DNA of 64,000 nt from Pseudomonas brassicacearum (GTDB lineage Bacteria; Pseudomonadota; Gammaproteobacteria; Pseudomonadales; Pseudomonadaceae), in NCBI RefSeq assembly GCF_003732225.1, contig NZ_MOBJ01000014.1, positions 343,428 to 407,427 of the forward strand, given 5' to 3'. Below, in pieces: positions 1-9,499 of the stretch (its first letter is position 1; each line of letters starts with the position of its first letter). A model generated the notes under the pieces. It was given only the letters and a program-made list of their open reading frames with translations, searched no databases and was not told the DNA's origin. Made by a program: the position numbers and the translations under genes.

Positions 1-1
1 G

Positions 2-2092
2 GCAAACCCTGACGCCCTGAGTTCGCAGCGAGCTTCGAATCGCTTGCTGCAACCGACCGTCAAATCGCATCTGGCTTATACGCTGCTTTGCGCCCTGGTC
101 ATGATGGTGATGCTCTCCCTGCTGCGCCTTGCGCTGCTGGTTTACAACCGGGAGATGATCCTTAGCACCCCAGCCTCGACCTTCCTCGAAGCTTTCGCCA
201 ACGGCCTGCGTTTCGACCTGCGTCTGGTGGTCTACCTCAGCATCCCGTTGTTGCTGGCGCTGTTCAGTGTCCGGGCGATGGCAGCCCGTGGTCTGTTTCG
301 CTTCTGGTTGACCATTGCTTCGAGCATCGCGCTGTTCCTCGGCCTGATGGAAATGGACTTCTACCGCGAGTTCCACCAGCGCCTCAACGGCCTGGTCTTC
401 CAGTATGTGAAGGAAGACCCGAAAACCGTCATGAGCATGCTCTGGTACGGCTTCCCCGTAGTCCGTTATCTGTTGGCCTGGGCCGTTGGCACCTGGCTGC
501 TGAGTCTGGCGTTCAAGGGCGCCGACCGTGCAACGCGCCCACGCGGCCCGTTCAGCGGTGGTGCCGTCAGCACCCGTCAAGTAGCCCCTTGGTATGCGCG
601 CATCGCGGTGTTCGTGGTCTGCCTGTTGATTTGCGTCGTGGCCGCCCGTGGCACTCTGCGTCAAGGTCCACCGTTGCGTTGGGGTGACGTTTACACCACC
701 GACTCGAACTTCGCCAACCAGTTGGGTCTGAACGGCACGCTGCAGTTGGTTGCGGCCGCGAAGAGCCGCATGTCCGAAGAGCGCGACAACATCTGGAAGC
801 CGACCATGGAGCAGTCTGAAGCCCAGAAAATCGTCCGCGATATGCTGTTGCTGTCAGACGAGAAGCTGGTTGACGCCGATATCGCTGCGGTACGCCGCGA
901 TTACACGCCACCGGCCGACAAGACCCTGCCGATCAAGAACGTCGTTGTGATCCTGATGGAAAGCATGGCCGGTCACTCGGTAGGTGCTCTGGGCGCGCCG
1001 GGCAACATCACGCCAAACCTCGACAAATTGTCGAAAGAGGGTTTGCTGTTCGACCGTTTCTTCTCCAACGGCACCCACACCCATCAGGGTATGTTCGCCA
1101 CCATGGCTTGCTTCCCTAACCTGCCGGGCTTCGAATACCTGATGCAGACTCCGGAAGGCAGCCACAAGTTGTCCGGCCTGCCGCAGTTGCTCAGCGCCCG
1201 TAAATACGACGATGTGTATGTCTACAACGGCGATTTTGCCTGGGACAACCAGTCGGGCTTCTTCAGCAACCAGGGCATGACCAACTTCATCGGGCGTAAC
1301 GACTACGTAAACCCGGTGTTCTCCGACCCGACATGGGGCGTGTCCGACCAGGACATGTTTGACCGTGGCCTGCAGGAACTCAAGGCGCGCGAAGGCAAGC
1401 CGTTCTACGCGTTGCTACAAACCCTGTCCAACCACACGCCGTATGCGTTGCCGACACCATTGCCGGTCGAGAAAGTCACTGATCGTGGCAGCCTGAACGA
1501 GCATTTGACTGCCATGCGCTACGCCGACTGGGCGTTGGGGCAGTTCTTTGAAAAGGCCCGCAAAGAGCCGTACTTCAAGGAAACCCTGTTTGTCATCGTG
1601 GGCGACCATGGTTTTGGCAACGAGCGTCAAATCACCGAAATGGACCTGGGCCGCTTCAACGTGCCGATGCTGATGATTGCACCGGGCATCCAGGAAAAGT
1701 TCGGTCAGCGTGACCACACTGTGGGCACTCAGATCGACATCGTGCCGACCATCATGGGCCGCCTCGGTGGCGAAGTGCGTCAACAGTGCTGGGGCCGCGA
1801 CCTGCTCAACCTGCCGCAAGGCGACACCGGTTTTGGCGTGATCAAGCCATCGGGCACCGAGCAGACCACGGCCATCGTCACGGCTGACCAGATCCTGATT
1901 CTGCCGAAGGAAAAGGAAATGGACCCGAAGATGTACCAGTACCAACTGGGTGCCAACCCGCATGCCGAAGTCGTCCCGAATGCACCGCGCACCGCTGAGC
2001 TGAAGCTCAAGCTGGAAGCGTTTCTGCAAACCGCGACCAAGAGCTTGCTGGATAACACCGCGGGTGTAACCGAAAGCACGCCGAACAAGTAA
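2..2092 (+). CDS. LTA synthase-like membrane sulfatase/phosphoglycerol transferase (start codon cut by window edge)
   Basis: An alkaline-phosphatase-superfamily membrane enzyme of the LTA synthase/OpgB type. About five transmembrane segments fill the first 215 residues and a periplasmic catalytic domain follows. Visible motifs are LMESMAG (metal-binding Glu), NGTHTHQG (nucleophile Thr region) and VGDHGFG (metal-binding Asp and His). The family transfers or hydrolyses phosphoglycerol-type head groups at the outer face of the inner membrane; the substrate here is unknown. The frame is open to the first base, and the window's first base fits the G of an ATG followed by codons for A-N-P-D-A. The true start is therefore probably one or two bases outside the window, and the first internal candidate is TTG at 44. 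A strong terminator follows directly. Family assignment is firm; substrate is not. Confidence 0.85.
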   Translation, partial: ANPDALSSQRASNRLLQPTVKSHLAYTLLCALVMMVMLSLLRLALLVYNREMILSTPASTFLEAFANGLRFDLRLVVYLSIPLLLALFSVRAMAARGLFRFWLTIASSIALFLGLMEMDFYREFHQRLNGLVFQYVKEDPKTVMSMLWYGFPVVRYLLAWAVGTWLLSLAFKGADRATRPRGPFSGGAVSTRQVAPWYARIAVFVVCLLICVVAARGTLRQGPPLRWGDVYTTDSNFANQLGLNGTLQLVAAAKSRMSEERDNIWKPTMEQSEAQKIVRDMLLLSDEKLVDADIAAVRRDYTPPADKTLPIKNVVVILMESMAGHSVGALGAPGNITPNLDKLSKEGLLFDRFFSNGTHTHQGMFATMACFPNLPGFEYLMQTPEGSHKLSGLPQLLSARKYDDVYVYNGDFAWDNQSGFFSNQGMTNFIGRNDYVNPVFSDPTWGVSDQDMFDRGLQELKAREGKPFYALLQTLSNHTPYALPTPLPVEKVTDRGSLNEHLTAMRYADWALGQFFEKARKEPYFKETLFVIVGDHGFGNERQITEMDLGRFNVPMLMIAPGIQEKFGQRDHTVGTQIDIVPTIMGRLGGEVRQQCWGRDLLNLPQGDTGFGVIKPSGTEQTTAIVTADQILILPKEKEMDPKMYQYQLGANPHAEVVPNAPRTAELKLKLEAFLQTATKSLLDNTAGVTESTPNK

Positions 2093-2104
2093 TGCAAGTA
2101 ATAG

Positions 2105-2132
2105 AAAAAAGGCCCGCAAGGGCCTTTTTTTT
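2105..2132 (+). terminator. Intrinsic terminator after the LTA synthase-like gene
   Basis: The stem GGCCC/GGGCC with loop GCAA is flanked by an A run on the left and eight T on the right. It starts 13 bases after the stop codon. The A and T tracts make it plausible in both directions. Confidence 0.9.
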
Positions 2133-2310
2133 GTCTGCTGAATCAGTCGGTGGTCAAACCTTGTCGAAAACCCGGGTGGCTTGACGCAGTTCTGTGCCAT
2201 GCAACCGCTACGGTTTGCCTGGGATATTCAGCAATTTGATGGTCATGGGTGCAGGAAAATCCTTCGCTACACTGCGCAACATCTTCCCCGGAACAACAAG
2301 GCAACTCCCT

Positions 2311-3138
2311 ATGCAAAATCGCATGATGATCACTGGCGCCGGGTCCGGCCTGGGTCGCGAAATCGCTCTGCGCTGGGCTCGTGAAGGTTGGCAGTTGGCC
2401 TTGTCCGATGTCAGCGAGCCTGGTCTGCTGGAAACCCTCAAGCGGGTCCGCGAGGCCGGTGGTGACGGTTTCATTCAGCGTTGCGATGTGCGTGACTACA
2501 GCCAACTGACCGCCTTCGCACAAGCCTGTGAAGAGAAGCTGGGCGGCATCGATGTGATCGTCAACAACGCCGGCGTGGCCTCCGGTGGCTTCTTCAGCGA
2601 GCTGTCGCTGGAAGACTGGGACTGGCAGATCGCAATCAACCTGATGGGCGTGGTCAAGGGCTGCAAGGCGTTCCTGCCGCTGCTGGAAAAGAGCAAAGGC
2701 AAGATCATCAACATCGCCTCGATGGCCGCGTTGATGCAAGGCCCGGCCATGAGCAACTACAACGTGGCCAAGGCTGGCGTTGTGGCGCTGTCCGAGAGTC
2801 TGTTGATTGAACTGGCACAGCAGGAAATCGCTGTGCATGTGGTCTGCCCGTCGTTCTTCCAGACCAACCTGCTGGATTCCTTCCGTGGCCCGACCCCGGC
2901 CATGAAAGCCCAGGTCGGCAAGTTGCTGGAAAGCTCGCCGATTACCGCCAGCGATATCGCCGATTACATCTACCAGCATGTTGCCGCCGGTGAGTTCATG
3001 ATCCTGCCCCACGAGCAGGGCCGTATGGCCTGGGCACTCAAACAGAAGAACCCGCAACTGCTCTACAACGAAATGACCGTGATGGCCGACAAGATGCGCG
3101 CCAAGGCCAGGCAAAGCGCCAGTGGAACTTGCGAGTAG
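2311..3138 (+). CDS. SDR family oxidoreductase
   Basis: A 275-residue classical short-chain dehydrogenase/reductase. It has the Rossmann motif TGAGSGLG near residue 8, NNAG near 85 and the catalytic YNVAK near 150, so an NAD(P)-dependent oxidoreduction is expected; no substrate can be read from the sequence. The ATG at 2311 is chosen because the Rossmann strand begins immediately after it, as usual in the family. The frame is open upstream to 2194, but the extra residues have no family character. A gene cluster partner is not obvious: it sits alone between a terminator and the ynfA-like gene. It is annotated as a generic SDR because substrate prediction in this superfamily is unreliable. Confidence 0.85.
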   Translation: MQNRMMITGAGSGLGREIALRWAREGWQLALSDVSEPGLLETLKRVREAGGDGFIQRCDVRDYSQLTAFAQACEEKLGGIDVIVNNAGVASGGFFSELSLEDWDWQIAINLMGVVKGCKAFLPLLEKSKGKIINIASMAALMQGPAMSNYNVAKAGVVALSESLLIELAQQEIAVHVVCPSFFQTNLLDSFRGPTPAMKAQVGKLLESSPITASDIADYIYQHVAAGEFMILPHEQGRMAWALKQKNPQLLYNEMTVMADKMRAKARQSASGTCE

Positions 3139-3190
3139 CGGGCCGCGTCGTTAGGGTTGCCGCATCTGGCAGCCCTGACGAGATGTGTGC

Positions 3191-3523
3191 ATGCTCAATT
3201 ACCTGTGGTTTTTCCTCGCCGCGCTGTTCGAAATTGCCGGCTGTTTCGCTTTCTGGATGTGGTTGCGGCAGGGCAAAAGCGCCTGGTGGGTCGTACCGGC
3301 GCTGCTCAGTTTGATGCTGTTCGCCATTTTGCTGACCAAAGTCGAATCGACCTACGCGGGCCGAGCTTATGCAGCCTACGGCGGCATTTACATCATTGCG
3401 TCCATCGGCTGGCTTGGCGTGGTCGAGCGGATTCGACCGCTGAGCTCGGATTGGCTAGGTGTTGCACTCTGCGTGTTAGGCGCGAGCATCATTCTGTTTG
3501 GCCCGCGATTCTCTACCTCTTGA
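3191..3523 (+). CDS. YnfA (UPF0060) family small membrane protein
   Basis: A 110-residue hydrophobic protein with four predicted membrane helices, matching the UPF0060/YnfA family by its start MLNYLWFFLAALFEIAGCF and the AYAAYGGIYI stretch. YnfA is related to the small multidrug resistance transporters and probably works as a dimer in the inner membrane; export of cationic compounds is reported for some members, but the role here is unproven. ATG 3191 matches the family N-terminus; a GTG at 3185 would add two residues. It lies 52 bases after the SDR gene on the same strand and may be co-transcribed with it. Confidence 0.85.
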   Translation: MLNYLWFFLAALFEIAGCFAFWMWLRQGKSAWWVVPALLSLMLFAILLTKVESTYAGRAYAAYGGIYIIASIGWLGVVERIRPLSSDWLGVALCVLGASIILFGPRFSTS

Positions 3524-3664
3524 GCCATCGGCGTTGTGATGCAGGGAAGGTCTGTAAGGGGAATCGTTCTGCTGCGTAGGGCGGGACTGTTTTACTGCCG
3601 TTGCATTGAAGACCTGGCGTCAGCCGGTCATCTTCAAGGCCCGGTAACCTCAAGGACTAGAGCC

Positions 3665-3850
3665 ATGCTCGTACTCAGCCGCGTCGTGGGCGAATTGATC
3701 TCCATTGGCGACAACATCTCTGTGCGCATCCTCGCCGTGAACGGAAGCAACGTTCGGTTCGGCATCGAGGCCCCGCAAAACATCAATGTGCATCGCGCCG
3801 AAGTCTATGAGCGCATTCAGGCCAAACGGGTACACGGCAAACGCAGCTGA
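3665..3850 (+). CDS. csrA: CsrA/RsmA-family post-transcriptional regulator (RsmI-like paralogue)
   Basis: A 61-residue CsrA-family RNA-binding protein. Residues essential in the family are present, including Leu4 and Arg44 in NVHRAEVYERIQ. The dimer binds GGA motifs in mRNA leaders and represses or stabilises transcripts; Pseudomonas strains carry several paralogues (RsmA, RsmE, RsmI and others) titrated by RsmX/Y/Z RNAs. The sequence differs from typical RsmA (MLILTRRVGE) at the start, reading MLVLSRVVGEL, and looks closer to the RsmI type, which I infer from memory rather than alignment. Start ATG 3665 gives the exact family N-terminus; the upstream open frame is not coding. A yheU-like gene converges on it 5 bases downstream. 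Confidence 0.92.
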   Translation: MLVLSRVVGELISIGDNISVRILAVNGSNVRFGIEAPQNINVHRAEVYERIQAKRVHGKRS

Positions 3851-3855
3851 AGCCC

Positions 3856-4083
3856 TCAGTCAAACAGGTGCTTGGGCACGTCGTGCTTGAGCATCAGCTG
3901 GCATTGCTGGCTTTCCGGATCGAACACAATCAGCGCCTGACCTTTGCTCAATGCATGGCGGACGCGTAGCACGCGGGTTTCCAGCGGGGTTTCGTCGCCA
4001 TTGTCGGTGCCGTCACGGGTGACGAAGTCTTCGATCAGACGGGTCAGGGTGTCGACTTCAAGTTGGTCGTGGGGAATAAGCAT
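3856..4083 (-). CDS. YheU (UPF0270) family protein
   Basis: A 75-residue protein that begins MLIPHDQLEVDTLTRLIEDF and matches the YheU/UPF0270 family, which has no established biochemical role. It is acidic and cytoplasmic. The ATG whose codon ends at 4083 is preferred because CCGAGG lies just upstream at good spacing; an in-frame GTG two codons earlier is the alternative. It is convergent with the csrA-like gene. Confidence 0.82.
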   Translation of the reverse strand: MLIPHDQLEVDTLTRLIEDFVTRDGTDNGDETPLETRVLRVRHALSKGQALIVFDPESQQCQLMLKHDVPKHLFD

Positions 4084-4140
4084 AGGCACCTCGGGTCATC
4101 AATCCGGCGATCCTACGGCGGATGAACATTAACGGCCAGC

Positions 4141-4219
4141 AGGAGCTGCCGCAGGCTGCGATCTTTTAGCGTCCTCAAAGGCGCCGAAGATCAAAAGATC
4201 GCAGCCTGCGGCAGCTCCT
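4141..4219. repeat. REP-like inverted pair, family 1 (copy 1)
   Basis: Two perfect 27-base arms, 4141-4167 and 4193-4219, face each other around a 25-base loop. The arm core is GAGCTGCCGCAGGCTGCGA. The same unit recurs at 22434-22508 and 26489-26574. It lies between two minus-strand genes (yheU-like and mnmC) and is typical of short Pseudomonas interspersed palindromes. Confidence 0.9.
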
Positions 4220-4240
4220 ACGAGGAACGCGGCAATCGAT

Positions 4241-6235
4241 TCAGCTGCCGCGAATCAGCTTGCGCAACGCGAACCGGTTCGGATGGCAGGCCTCGGCGAC
4301 GCTTCTGGGCAGCGGCAACGGTTCGTTGTCCAGCCACGCCGCCAGCAACTCACCGGACAGCGGCGCAGTGATCAAACCGCGTGAGCCATGGCCGCTGTTG
4401 ACGTACAACCCATCGAGCCATGGGCAAGCGATGTCTGGCACTTGCCGAGCGTCTTTGCTCAGTGCGGCGTAGGCCTGGGCGAATGCCTGGCTGTCAGCCA
4501 AAGGGCCGACGATCGGCAGGTAGTCGGGGCTGGTGCAGCGGAACGCGGCGCGACCTTGAAGCTGTTCCGGGTCCAACTGTCGGGCGTGCAGGCGGGTGAC
4601 CAGATCGCTGGAGATTTCCTCCAGCAGTTCCAGGTTGCCGAGGTGTTCGGCGGTGGTCGGGGTCAGGTCGTCGCTCTTGAAGTCGAAGCTGGCGCCCAGG
4701 GTATGTTCACCCAAACGCGCGGGGGCGACGTAACCTTCGGCGCAGACCACGGTCGCCAGACTCTGGCTTTCAGCGGTTTGCGCCAATCGGGTGATTTGCC
4801 CGCGAATGCGTTTGAGCGGCAGCTCGGCACTTTGCGCGAAACGTTTGATTTCCGCTGCGCCGGCCAGTACCACCACTGGCGCACTGGCGAGCAGGGTATC
4901 GCCGTCCCAGGCTTGCCACTGATCATCGACCTTGCGCAGTTCCAGAACATCGCGGTGCGTCAGTAGTTGGACATTGGGTTGCGACGCTTGCCATTGGCAC
5001 AGGGCTGGTGGATGAACCCAGCCACCCTCTGGATAGAACAACCCGCCGTGCGCGAGCCCGATTCCAGCCTGAGCCTGCGCGTGCGGCTGGTCCAGCAGGT
5101 GCAGCAGATCGGCGGGAAAGGCCGCCGCCAACTGCGCCTGACGTTCGGCTTCCTTGGCATTGAACGCCAGTTGCAGCACTCCGCAGTCGTCCCAATCAAC
5201 ACCGCGCTGCAAGTGTTCGAGCAAGCGCCGGGTATGCCCGAAACCGCTGACGATCAATTGCGAAAGTGCCGTGCCGTGCGCCGAGAGTTTCAGGTACAGC
5301 ACGCCCTGCGGGTTGCCCGAGGCTTCTTGCGCCAGGTCGGCATGCCGTTCCAGCAGGCTTACCTGCCAACCGCGCGCGGCGAGGCTGGCGGCACTGGCAC
5401 AACCGGCGAGCCCGGCGCCGATCACCAGCGCCCGGCGTTCGCCGTTAACCTGATTCGGGCGAGCAAACCATGGCTTGGCGACTACCGGGGCAGGTGTCTC
5501 TTCAGGCCAGCCGACGAACTCACCCCGGAGGATTTCCCATTTGTGGCCGATGCCCGGCGTACGGCGCATTTTGAATCCCGCCGCATTCAGCAGACGGCGT
5601 ACCCAGCCAGTGCTGGTGAAGGTGCTGATGGTCGAGCCGGGCGCCGCCAGACGCGCCAGTTCGGCAAACAGTTCGGCGGTCCACATGTCGGGGTTTTTCG
5701 CCGGGGCGAAACCATCGAGAAACCACGCGTCGATCTGTGCGTCCAGCTGTGGCAGTTGCTCCAGCGCGTCGCCGATCAACAGCGTCAGCGTCACGCGGCC
5801 GTTATCCAGCACCAGCCGCTGAAAGCCCTGATGGATGGCGACGTACTGCGCCAGTAGCTGATCGGCAAAGGGTTTGAGGTCCGGCCATAACGCCAGGGCG
5901 CGTTGCAGGTCGGGCGGGCTCAGCGGGTATTTTTCGACGCTGATGAAATGCAGTCGGGCGCCGGCCACTGCCTGTTGTTCGAACAGCTGCCAGGCGCAGA
6001 GAAAATTCAACCCGGTACCAAAACCGGTTTCGCCAATCACCAACCGGCCGTTGGCCGGAAGTTCGGCAAACCGTTCGCTCAGACGGTTTTGCTCGATGAA
6101 CACGTAACGGGTTTCATCGAGGCCCGACTGGTCGGAGAAATACACGTCGTCAAACACCCGCGAACGCGGGCGACCTTGGTCGTCCCAGTCGAGCTGGGCA
6201 TGCGGTACGGGGTTCGGCAGTATTTCAGGATTCAT
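4241..6235 (-). CDS. mnmC: Bifunctional tRNA mnm5s2U34 biosynthesis protein MnmC
   Basis: A 664-residue fusion enzyme for wobble-uridine modification in tRNA. The C-terminal FAD oxidoreductase half (dinucleotide motif VIGAGLAG at residues 271-278) removes the carboxymethyl group from cmnm5U, and the N-terminal methyltransferase half (GETGFGTG at 68-75 and FLDGFAPAKNPDMW near 172-185) methylates the product to mnm5U. Length and domain order are those of the full-length family. The start ATG ends at 6235. It is a lone minus-strand gene with a divergent polyphosphate kinase gene upstream and a REP-like pair downstream. Confidence 0.96.
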   Translation of the reverse strand: MNPEILPNPVPHAQLDWDDQGRPRSRVFDDVYFSDQSGLDETRYVFIEQNRLSERFAELPANGRLVIGETGFGTGLNFLCAWQLFEQQAVAGARLHFISVEKYPLSPPDLQRALALWPDLKPFADQLLAQYVAIHQGFQRLVLDNGRVTLTLLIGDALEQLPQLDAQIDAWFLDGFAPAKNPDMWTAELFAELARLAAPGSTISTFTSTGWVRRLLNAAGFKMRRTPGIGHKWEILRGEFVGWPEETPAPVVAKPWFARPNQVNGERRALVIGAGLAGCASAASLAARGWQVSLLERHADLAQEASGNPQGVLYLKLSAHGTALSQLIVSGFGHTRRLLEHLQRGVDWDDCGVLQLAFNAKEAERQAQLAAAFPADLLHLLDQPHAQAQAGIGLAHGGLFYPEGGWVHPPALCQWQASQPNVQLLTHRDVLELRKVDDQWQAWDGDTLLASAPVVVLAGAAEIKRFAQSAELPLKRIRGQITRLAQTAESQSLATVVCAEGYVAPARLGEHTLGASFDFKSDDLTPTTAEHLGNLELLEEISSDLVTRLHARQLDPEQLQGRAAFRCTSPDYLPIVGPLADSQAFAQAYAALSKDARQVPDIACPWLDGLYVNSGHGSRGLITAPLSGELLAAWLDNEPLPLPRSVAEACHPNRFALRKLIRGS

Positions 6236-6374
6236 GGTCGGCTCAGACGAGGCAAGGTGGCCATTCTAGCCGATCGCGACACAGGCGATTGATCCATGGC
6301 AAACCGGATGGGATTGCCCGGACAAACACTCGGTCAATCCGCTAGTCTTGCTCAATCTTGGAAGGGAGCCACTC

Positions 6375-7898
6375 ATGTTCGAATCTGCCGAAATCGGTCA
6401 TGCGATCGATAAAGAAACCTACGAAGCCGAAGTGCCGGCGCTGCGTGAGGCATTGCTCGAAGCCCAGTTCGATCTCCAGCAGCAGGCCCGTTTTCCGGTG
6501 ATCGTGCTGATCAACGGCATCGAAGGCGCGGGCAAGGGCGAGACGGTCAAGTTGCTCAATGAGTGGATGGACCCGCGACTGATCGAAGTGCGCACCTTCG
6601 ATCAGCAAACCGATGAAGAACTGGCGCGACCACCGGCCTGGCGCTATTGGCGGATGCTCCCGGCCAAGGGGCGGATGGGGGTGTTTTTCGGCAACTGGTA
6701 CAGTCAGATGCTACAGGGGCGGGTCCATGGTCTGTTCAAGGACGCGGTGCTGGACCAGGCGATCAACCAGAGCGAACGCATGGAGAAAATGCTCTGCGAT
6801 GAAGGCGCGCTGATCTTCAAGTTCTGGTTTCACCTGTCCAAGAAACAAATGAAGGCGCGTCTCAAGGCCTTGCAGGACGACCCTCTGCACAGCTGGCGCA
6901 TCAGCCCGCTGGACTGGCAGCAATCGCACACCTACGACAAGTTCGTGATGTACGGCGAGCGCGTGATTCGCCGCACCAGCCGTGACTATGCGCCCTGGCA
7001 TGTGATCGAAGGGGTGGATGCGCATTACCGCAGTCTGACCGTGGGCAAGATCCTGCTCGAAGGTCTGCAAAACGCCCTCAAACGGCCTGCGGTCAAACCG
7101 GACAAAGTCAACGCTGCACCGCTGCTGACCAGCGTCGATCAACTGAGCCTGCTCGGCAGCCTGGACATGAGCCAGCGACTGGAAAAAAACGATTACGAGG
7201 AGCAACTGATTACCGAGCAGGCGCGGTTATCCGGCCTGATGCGTGACAAACGCATGCGTCGACACGCACTGATTGCGGTGTTCGAGGGTAATGACGCCGC
7301 GGGCAAGGGCGGGGCGATTCGGCGTGTGGCTGCGGCACTCGATCCGCGCCAGTACAGCATTGTGCCGATTGCCGCGCCGACTGAGGATGAACGCGCCCAG
7401 CCGTACCTGTGGCGCTTCTGGCGACAGATCCCGGCACGGGGCAAATTCACTGTGTTCGACCGGTCCTGGTATGGCCGGGTGCTGGTGGAGCGCATCGAAG
7501 GTTTTTGCAGCCCGGCGGACTGGATGCGTGCCTATGGTGAAATCAACGACTTCGAGGAGCAGATCAGTGCCTCCGGCGTGATCGTGGTGAAGTTCTGGCT
7601 GGCCATCGACAAGCAAACTCAGTTGGAGCGTTTTCAGGAGCGTGAATCGACTCCCTTCAAACGCTTCAAAATCACCGAAGACGACTGGCGCAACCGCGAG
7701 AAGTGGGATGACTACCGGACTGCCGTCGGCGATATGGTCGACCGCACCAGCACCGAGGTTTCGCCCTGGACCCTGGTGGAAGCCAACGACAAGCGCTGGG
7801 CCCGGGTCAAAGTGCTGCGCACCCTCAATCGCGCGCTGGAAGATGCTTTCGAGAAATCCGACAAGCAGGAGAAGAAGTCGAAAAAGGATAAGAAGTAG
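6375..7898 (+). CDS. pap: Polyphosphate:AMP phosphotransferase (two-domain PPK2, Pap)
   Basis: A 507-residue protein made of two fused PPK2 domains. Each carries a Walker-A-like loop: GIEGAGKG at 48-55 and EGNDAAGKG at about 304-312. Two-domain (class II) PPK2 enzymes use inorganic polyphosphate to phosphorylate AMP to ADP; in such proteins the C-terminal domain usually carries most activity. The ORF extends nine codons upstream, but ATG 6375 has GGGAG at good spacing. The C-terminus is a lysine-rich tail. It stands alone, with mnmC divergent upstream. Confidence 0.92.
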   Translation: MFESAEIGHAIDKETYEAEVPALREALLEAQFDLQQQARFPVIVLINGIEGAGKGETVKLLNEWMDPRLIEVRTFDQQTDEELARPPAWRYWRMLPAKGRMGVFFGNWYSQMLQGRVHGLFKDAVLDQAINQSERMEKMLCDEGALIFKFWFHLSKKQMKARLKALQDDPLHSWRISPLDWQQSHTYDKFVMYGERVIRRTSRDYAPWHVIEGVDAHYRSLTVGKILLEGLQNALKRPAVKPDKVNAAPLLTSVDQLSLLGSLDMSQRLEKNDYEEQLITEQARLSGLMRDKRMRRHALIAVFEGNDAAGKGGAIRRVAAALDPRQYSIVPIAAPTEDERAQPYLWRFWRQIPARGKFTVFDRSWYGRVLVERIEGFCSPADWMRAYGEINDFEEQISASGVIVVKFWLAIDKQTQLERFQERESTPFKRFKITEDDWRNREKWDDYRTAVGDMVDRTSTEVSPWTLVEANDKRWARVKVLRTLNRALEDAFEKSDKQEKKSKKDKK

Positions 7899-8001
7899 TC
7901 CGATGGGTTTGCATACGCGGGGTGAATGATTGTCGCGGTCGGCCGGGAGCTGGATTTATGCTCGATCCACTTCCTGAACGACAACAACAATGAGGTATGC
8001 C

Positions 8002-9186
8002 ATGCGTGAAGTAGTGATCGTCGATAGCGTGAGAACCGGACTGGCCAAATCCTTTCGCGGCAAGTTCAACCAGACGCGTCCGGACGACATGGCAGCCCAT
8101 TGCGTCAACGCGTTGCTTGCGCGCAACGACATCGACCCGGCCAGCGTCGAGGATTGCATTGTTGGCGCCGGCTCCAACGAAGGTGCCCAGGGGTTCAACA
8201 TTGGTCGCAACGTGGCGGTGCTCTCGCATTTGGGCATCGGCACCGGCGGTATGACCCTCAACCGCTTCTGCTCCTCGGGCTTGCAGGCGATTGCCATCGC
8301 GGCCAACCAGATTGCTTCGGGTTGCAGCGACATCATCGTTGCCGGCGGTGTCGAGTCGATCAGCCTGACCATGAAAAGCGTCAACACCGACAACCTGATC
8401 AACCCGTTGCTCAAGGAGCAGGTGCCCGGCATCTACTTCCCGATGGGCCAGACCGCGGAAATCGTCGCCCGTCGCTACAACGTCAGCCGCGAAGAGCAGG
8501 ACCGCTACGCCCTGCAAAGCCAGTTGCGCACTGCCCAGGCGCAGGCCATGGGATTGTTCAACGATGAAATCGTGCCGATGGCGGTGAAGTACAAGGTCGA
8601 GGACAAAAACACCGGTCAGGTGCAGATCCTGGAAGGCATTGTCGATCGCGATGACTGCAACCGTCCGGACACCACCTACGAAAGCTTGGCGGGACTGAAG
8701 CCGGTGTTTGCCGAAGACGGTTCGGTCACGGCCGGCAACTCTTCGCAACTGTCTGACGGCGCTTCGATGACTCTGGTGATGAGCCTGGAAAAAGCACTAC
8801 AGCTGGGACTGAAGCCGAAAGCCTTCTTCCGTGGTTTCACCGTTGCCGGTTGCGCTCCGGACGAAATGGGCATCGGTCCGGTGTTTTCAGTGCCAAAACT
8901 ACTCAAGGCCAAAGGCTTGCAGGTGGCGGATATCGATCTGTGGGAGCTCAACGAAGCCTTTGCTTCGCAGTGCCTGTACAGCCGCAATCGCCTGGAAATC
9001 GACAACGAGAAATACAACGTCAATGGTGGTTCGATTTCGATTGGTCACCCGTTCGGCATGACCGGTTCGCGTCAGGTCGGCCATCTGGTGCGCGAACTGC
9101 AACGGCGTAACGTGCGTTACGGCATCGTGACCATGTGCGTGGGCGGCGGGATGGGCGCTACGGGATTGTTTGAAGCGGTGCGTTAA
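8002..9186 (+). CDS. Acetyl-CoA C-acyltransferase (thiolase)
   Basis: A 394-residue thiolase of the condensing type. The acyl-accepting Cys90 lies in NRFCSSG, His349 in GHPFG and the second catalytic Cys379 in CVGGG, so all three catalytic residues are present. It cleaves 3-ketoacyl-CoA in fatty acid degradation or makes acetoacetyl-CoA in the reverse direction; chain length cannot be read. ATG 8002 is chosen over ATG 7990 because GAGG sits just before it and it gives the standard thiolase start MREVVIVD. No fadB-like partner is adjacent, so it is not the fadBA operon copy. Confidence 0.92.
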   Translation: MREVVIVDSVRTGLAKSFRGKFNQTRPDDMAAHCVNALLARNDIDPASVEDCIVGAGSNEGAQGFNIGRNVAVLSHLGIGTGGMTLNRFCSSGLQAIAIAANQIASGCSDIIVAGGVESISLTMKSVNTDNLINPLLKEQVPGIYFPMGQTAEIVARRYNVSREEQDRYALQSQLRTAQAQAMGLFNDEIVPMAVKYKVEDKNTGQVQILEGIVDRDDCNRPDTTYESLAGLKPVFAEDGSVTAGNSSQLSDGASMTLVMSLEKALQLGLKPKAFFRGFTVAGCAPDEMGIGPVFSVPKLLKAKGLQVADIDLWELNEAFASQCLYSRNRLEIDNEKYNVNGGSISIGHPFGMTGSRQVGHLVRELQRRNVRYGIVTMCVGGGMGATGLFEAVR

Positions 9187-9218
9187 GCCTGGAATGTGCA
9201 GCGCCTGTTAAATCGCCA

Positions 9219-9281
9219 TCGCGAGCCAGCTCGCTCCCACAAGGACCGCACAAAACCTGTGGGAGCGAGCTTGCTCGCGAT
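9219..9281. repeat. REP-like inverted pair, family 2 (copy 1)
   Basis: Arms of about 24 bases at 9219-9242 and 9258-9281 with core GAGCGAGCTTGCTCGCGA; the left arm has one mismatch (GAGCCAGC). The same unit recurs at 10689-10763 and 20249-20338. It lies between convergent genes. Confidence 0.88.
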
Positions 9282-9298
9282 GAAGGCAGCGCAGATAT

Positions 9299-9499
9299 TC
9301 AGCTAATACGTTCGTGGCTCATTAGCTGCACCCGCTCGATGTACGCATGAATTTCCCGCTCGGCCGCTGCATGGCTGGTGAACGGTCCTTCCTGGGTGTT
9401 CTCCCGGGTACTGAAATACAAATCACCATTCACCCGACACATCCGGTCACTGCGAAAGTGCGTGGCAGGGGCGGTGTCTTGGGCACGCATGCCGTACAT
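9299..9499 (-). CDS. DUF6316-like small protein
   Basis: A 66-residue protein of unknown function found in pseudomonads. It begins MYGMRAQDTAPATHFRSDR and carries a conserved YFSTRE-QEGPF core. The start ATG ends at 9499 and is preceded by AAGGAG at good spacing, which supports translation. No membrane segment or signal is visible. The DUF number is from memory. Confidence 0.7.
   Translation of the reverse strand: MYGMRAQDTAPATHFRSDRMCRVNGDLYFSTRENTQEGPFTSHAAAEREIHAYIERVQLMSHERIS

Noticed and set aside
4141..4219. Facing repeats as a possible CRISPR or integron site
   Set aside because: Only single inverted pairs occur, without regular spacers, and the same units recur between unrelated core genes.
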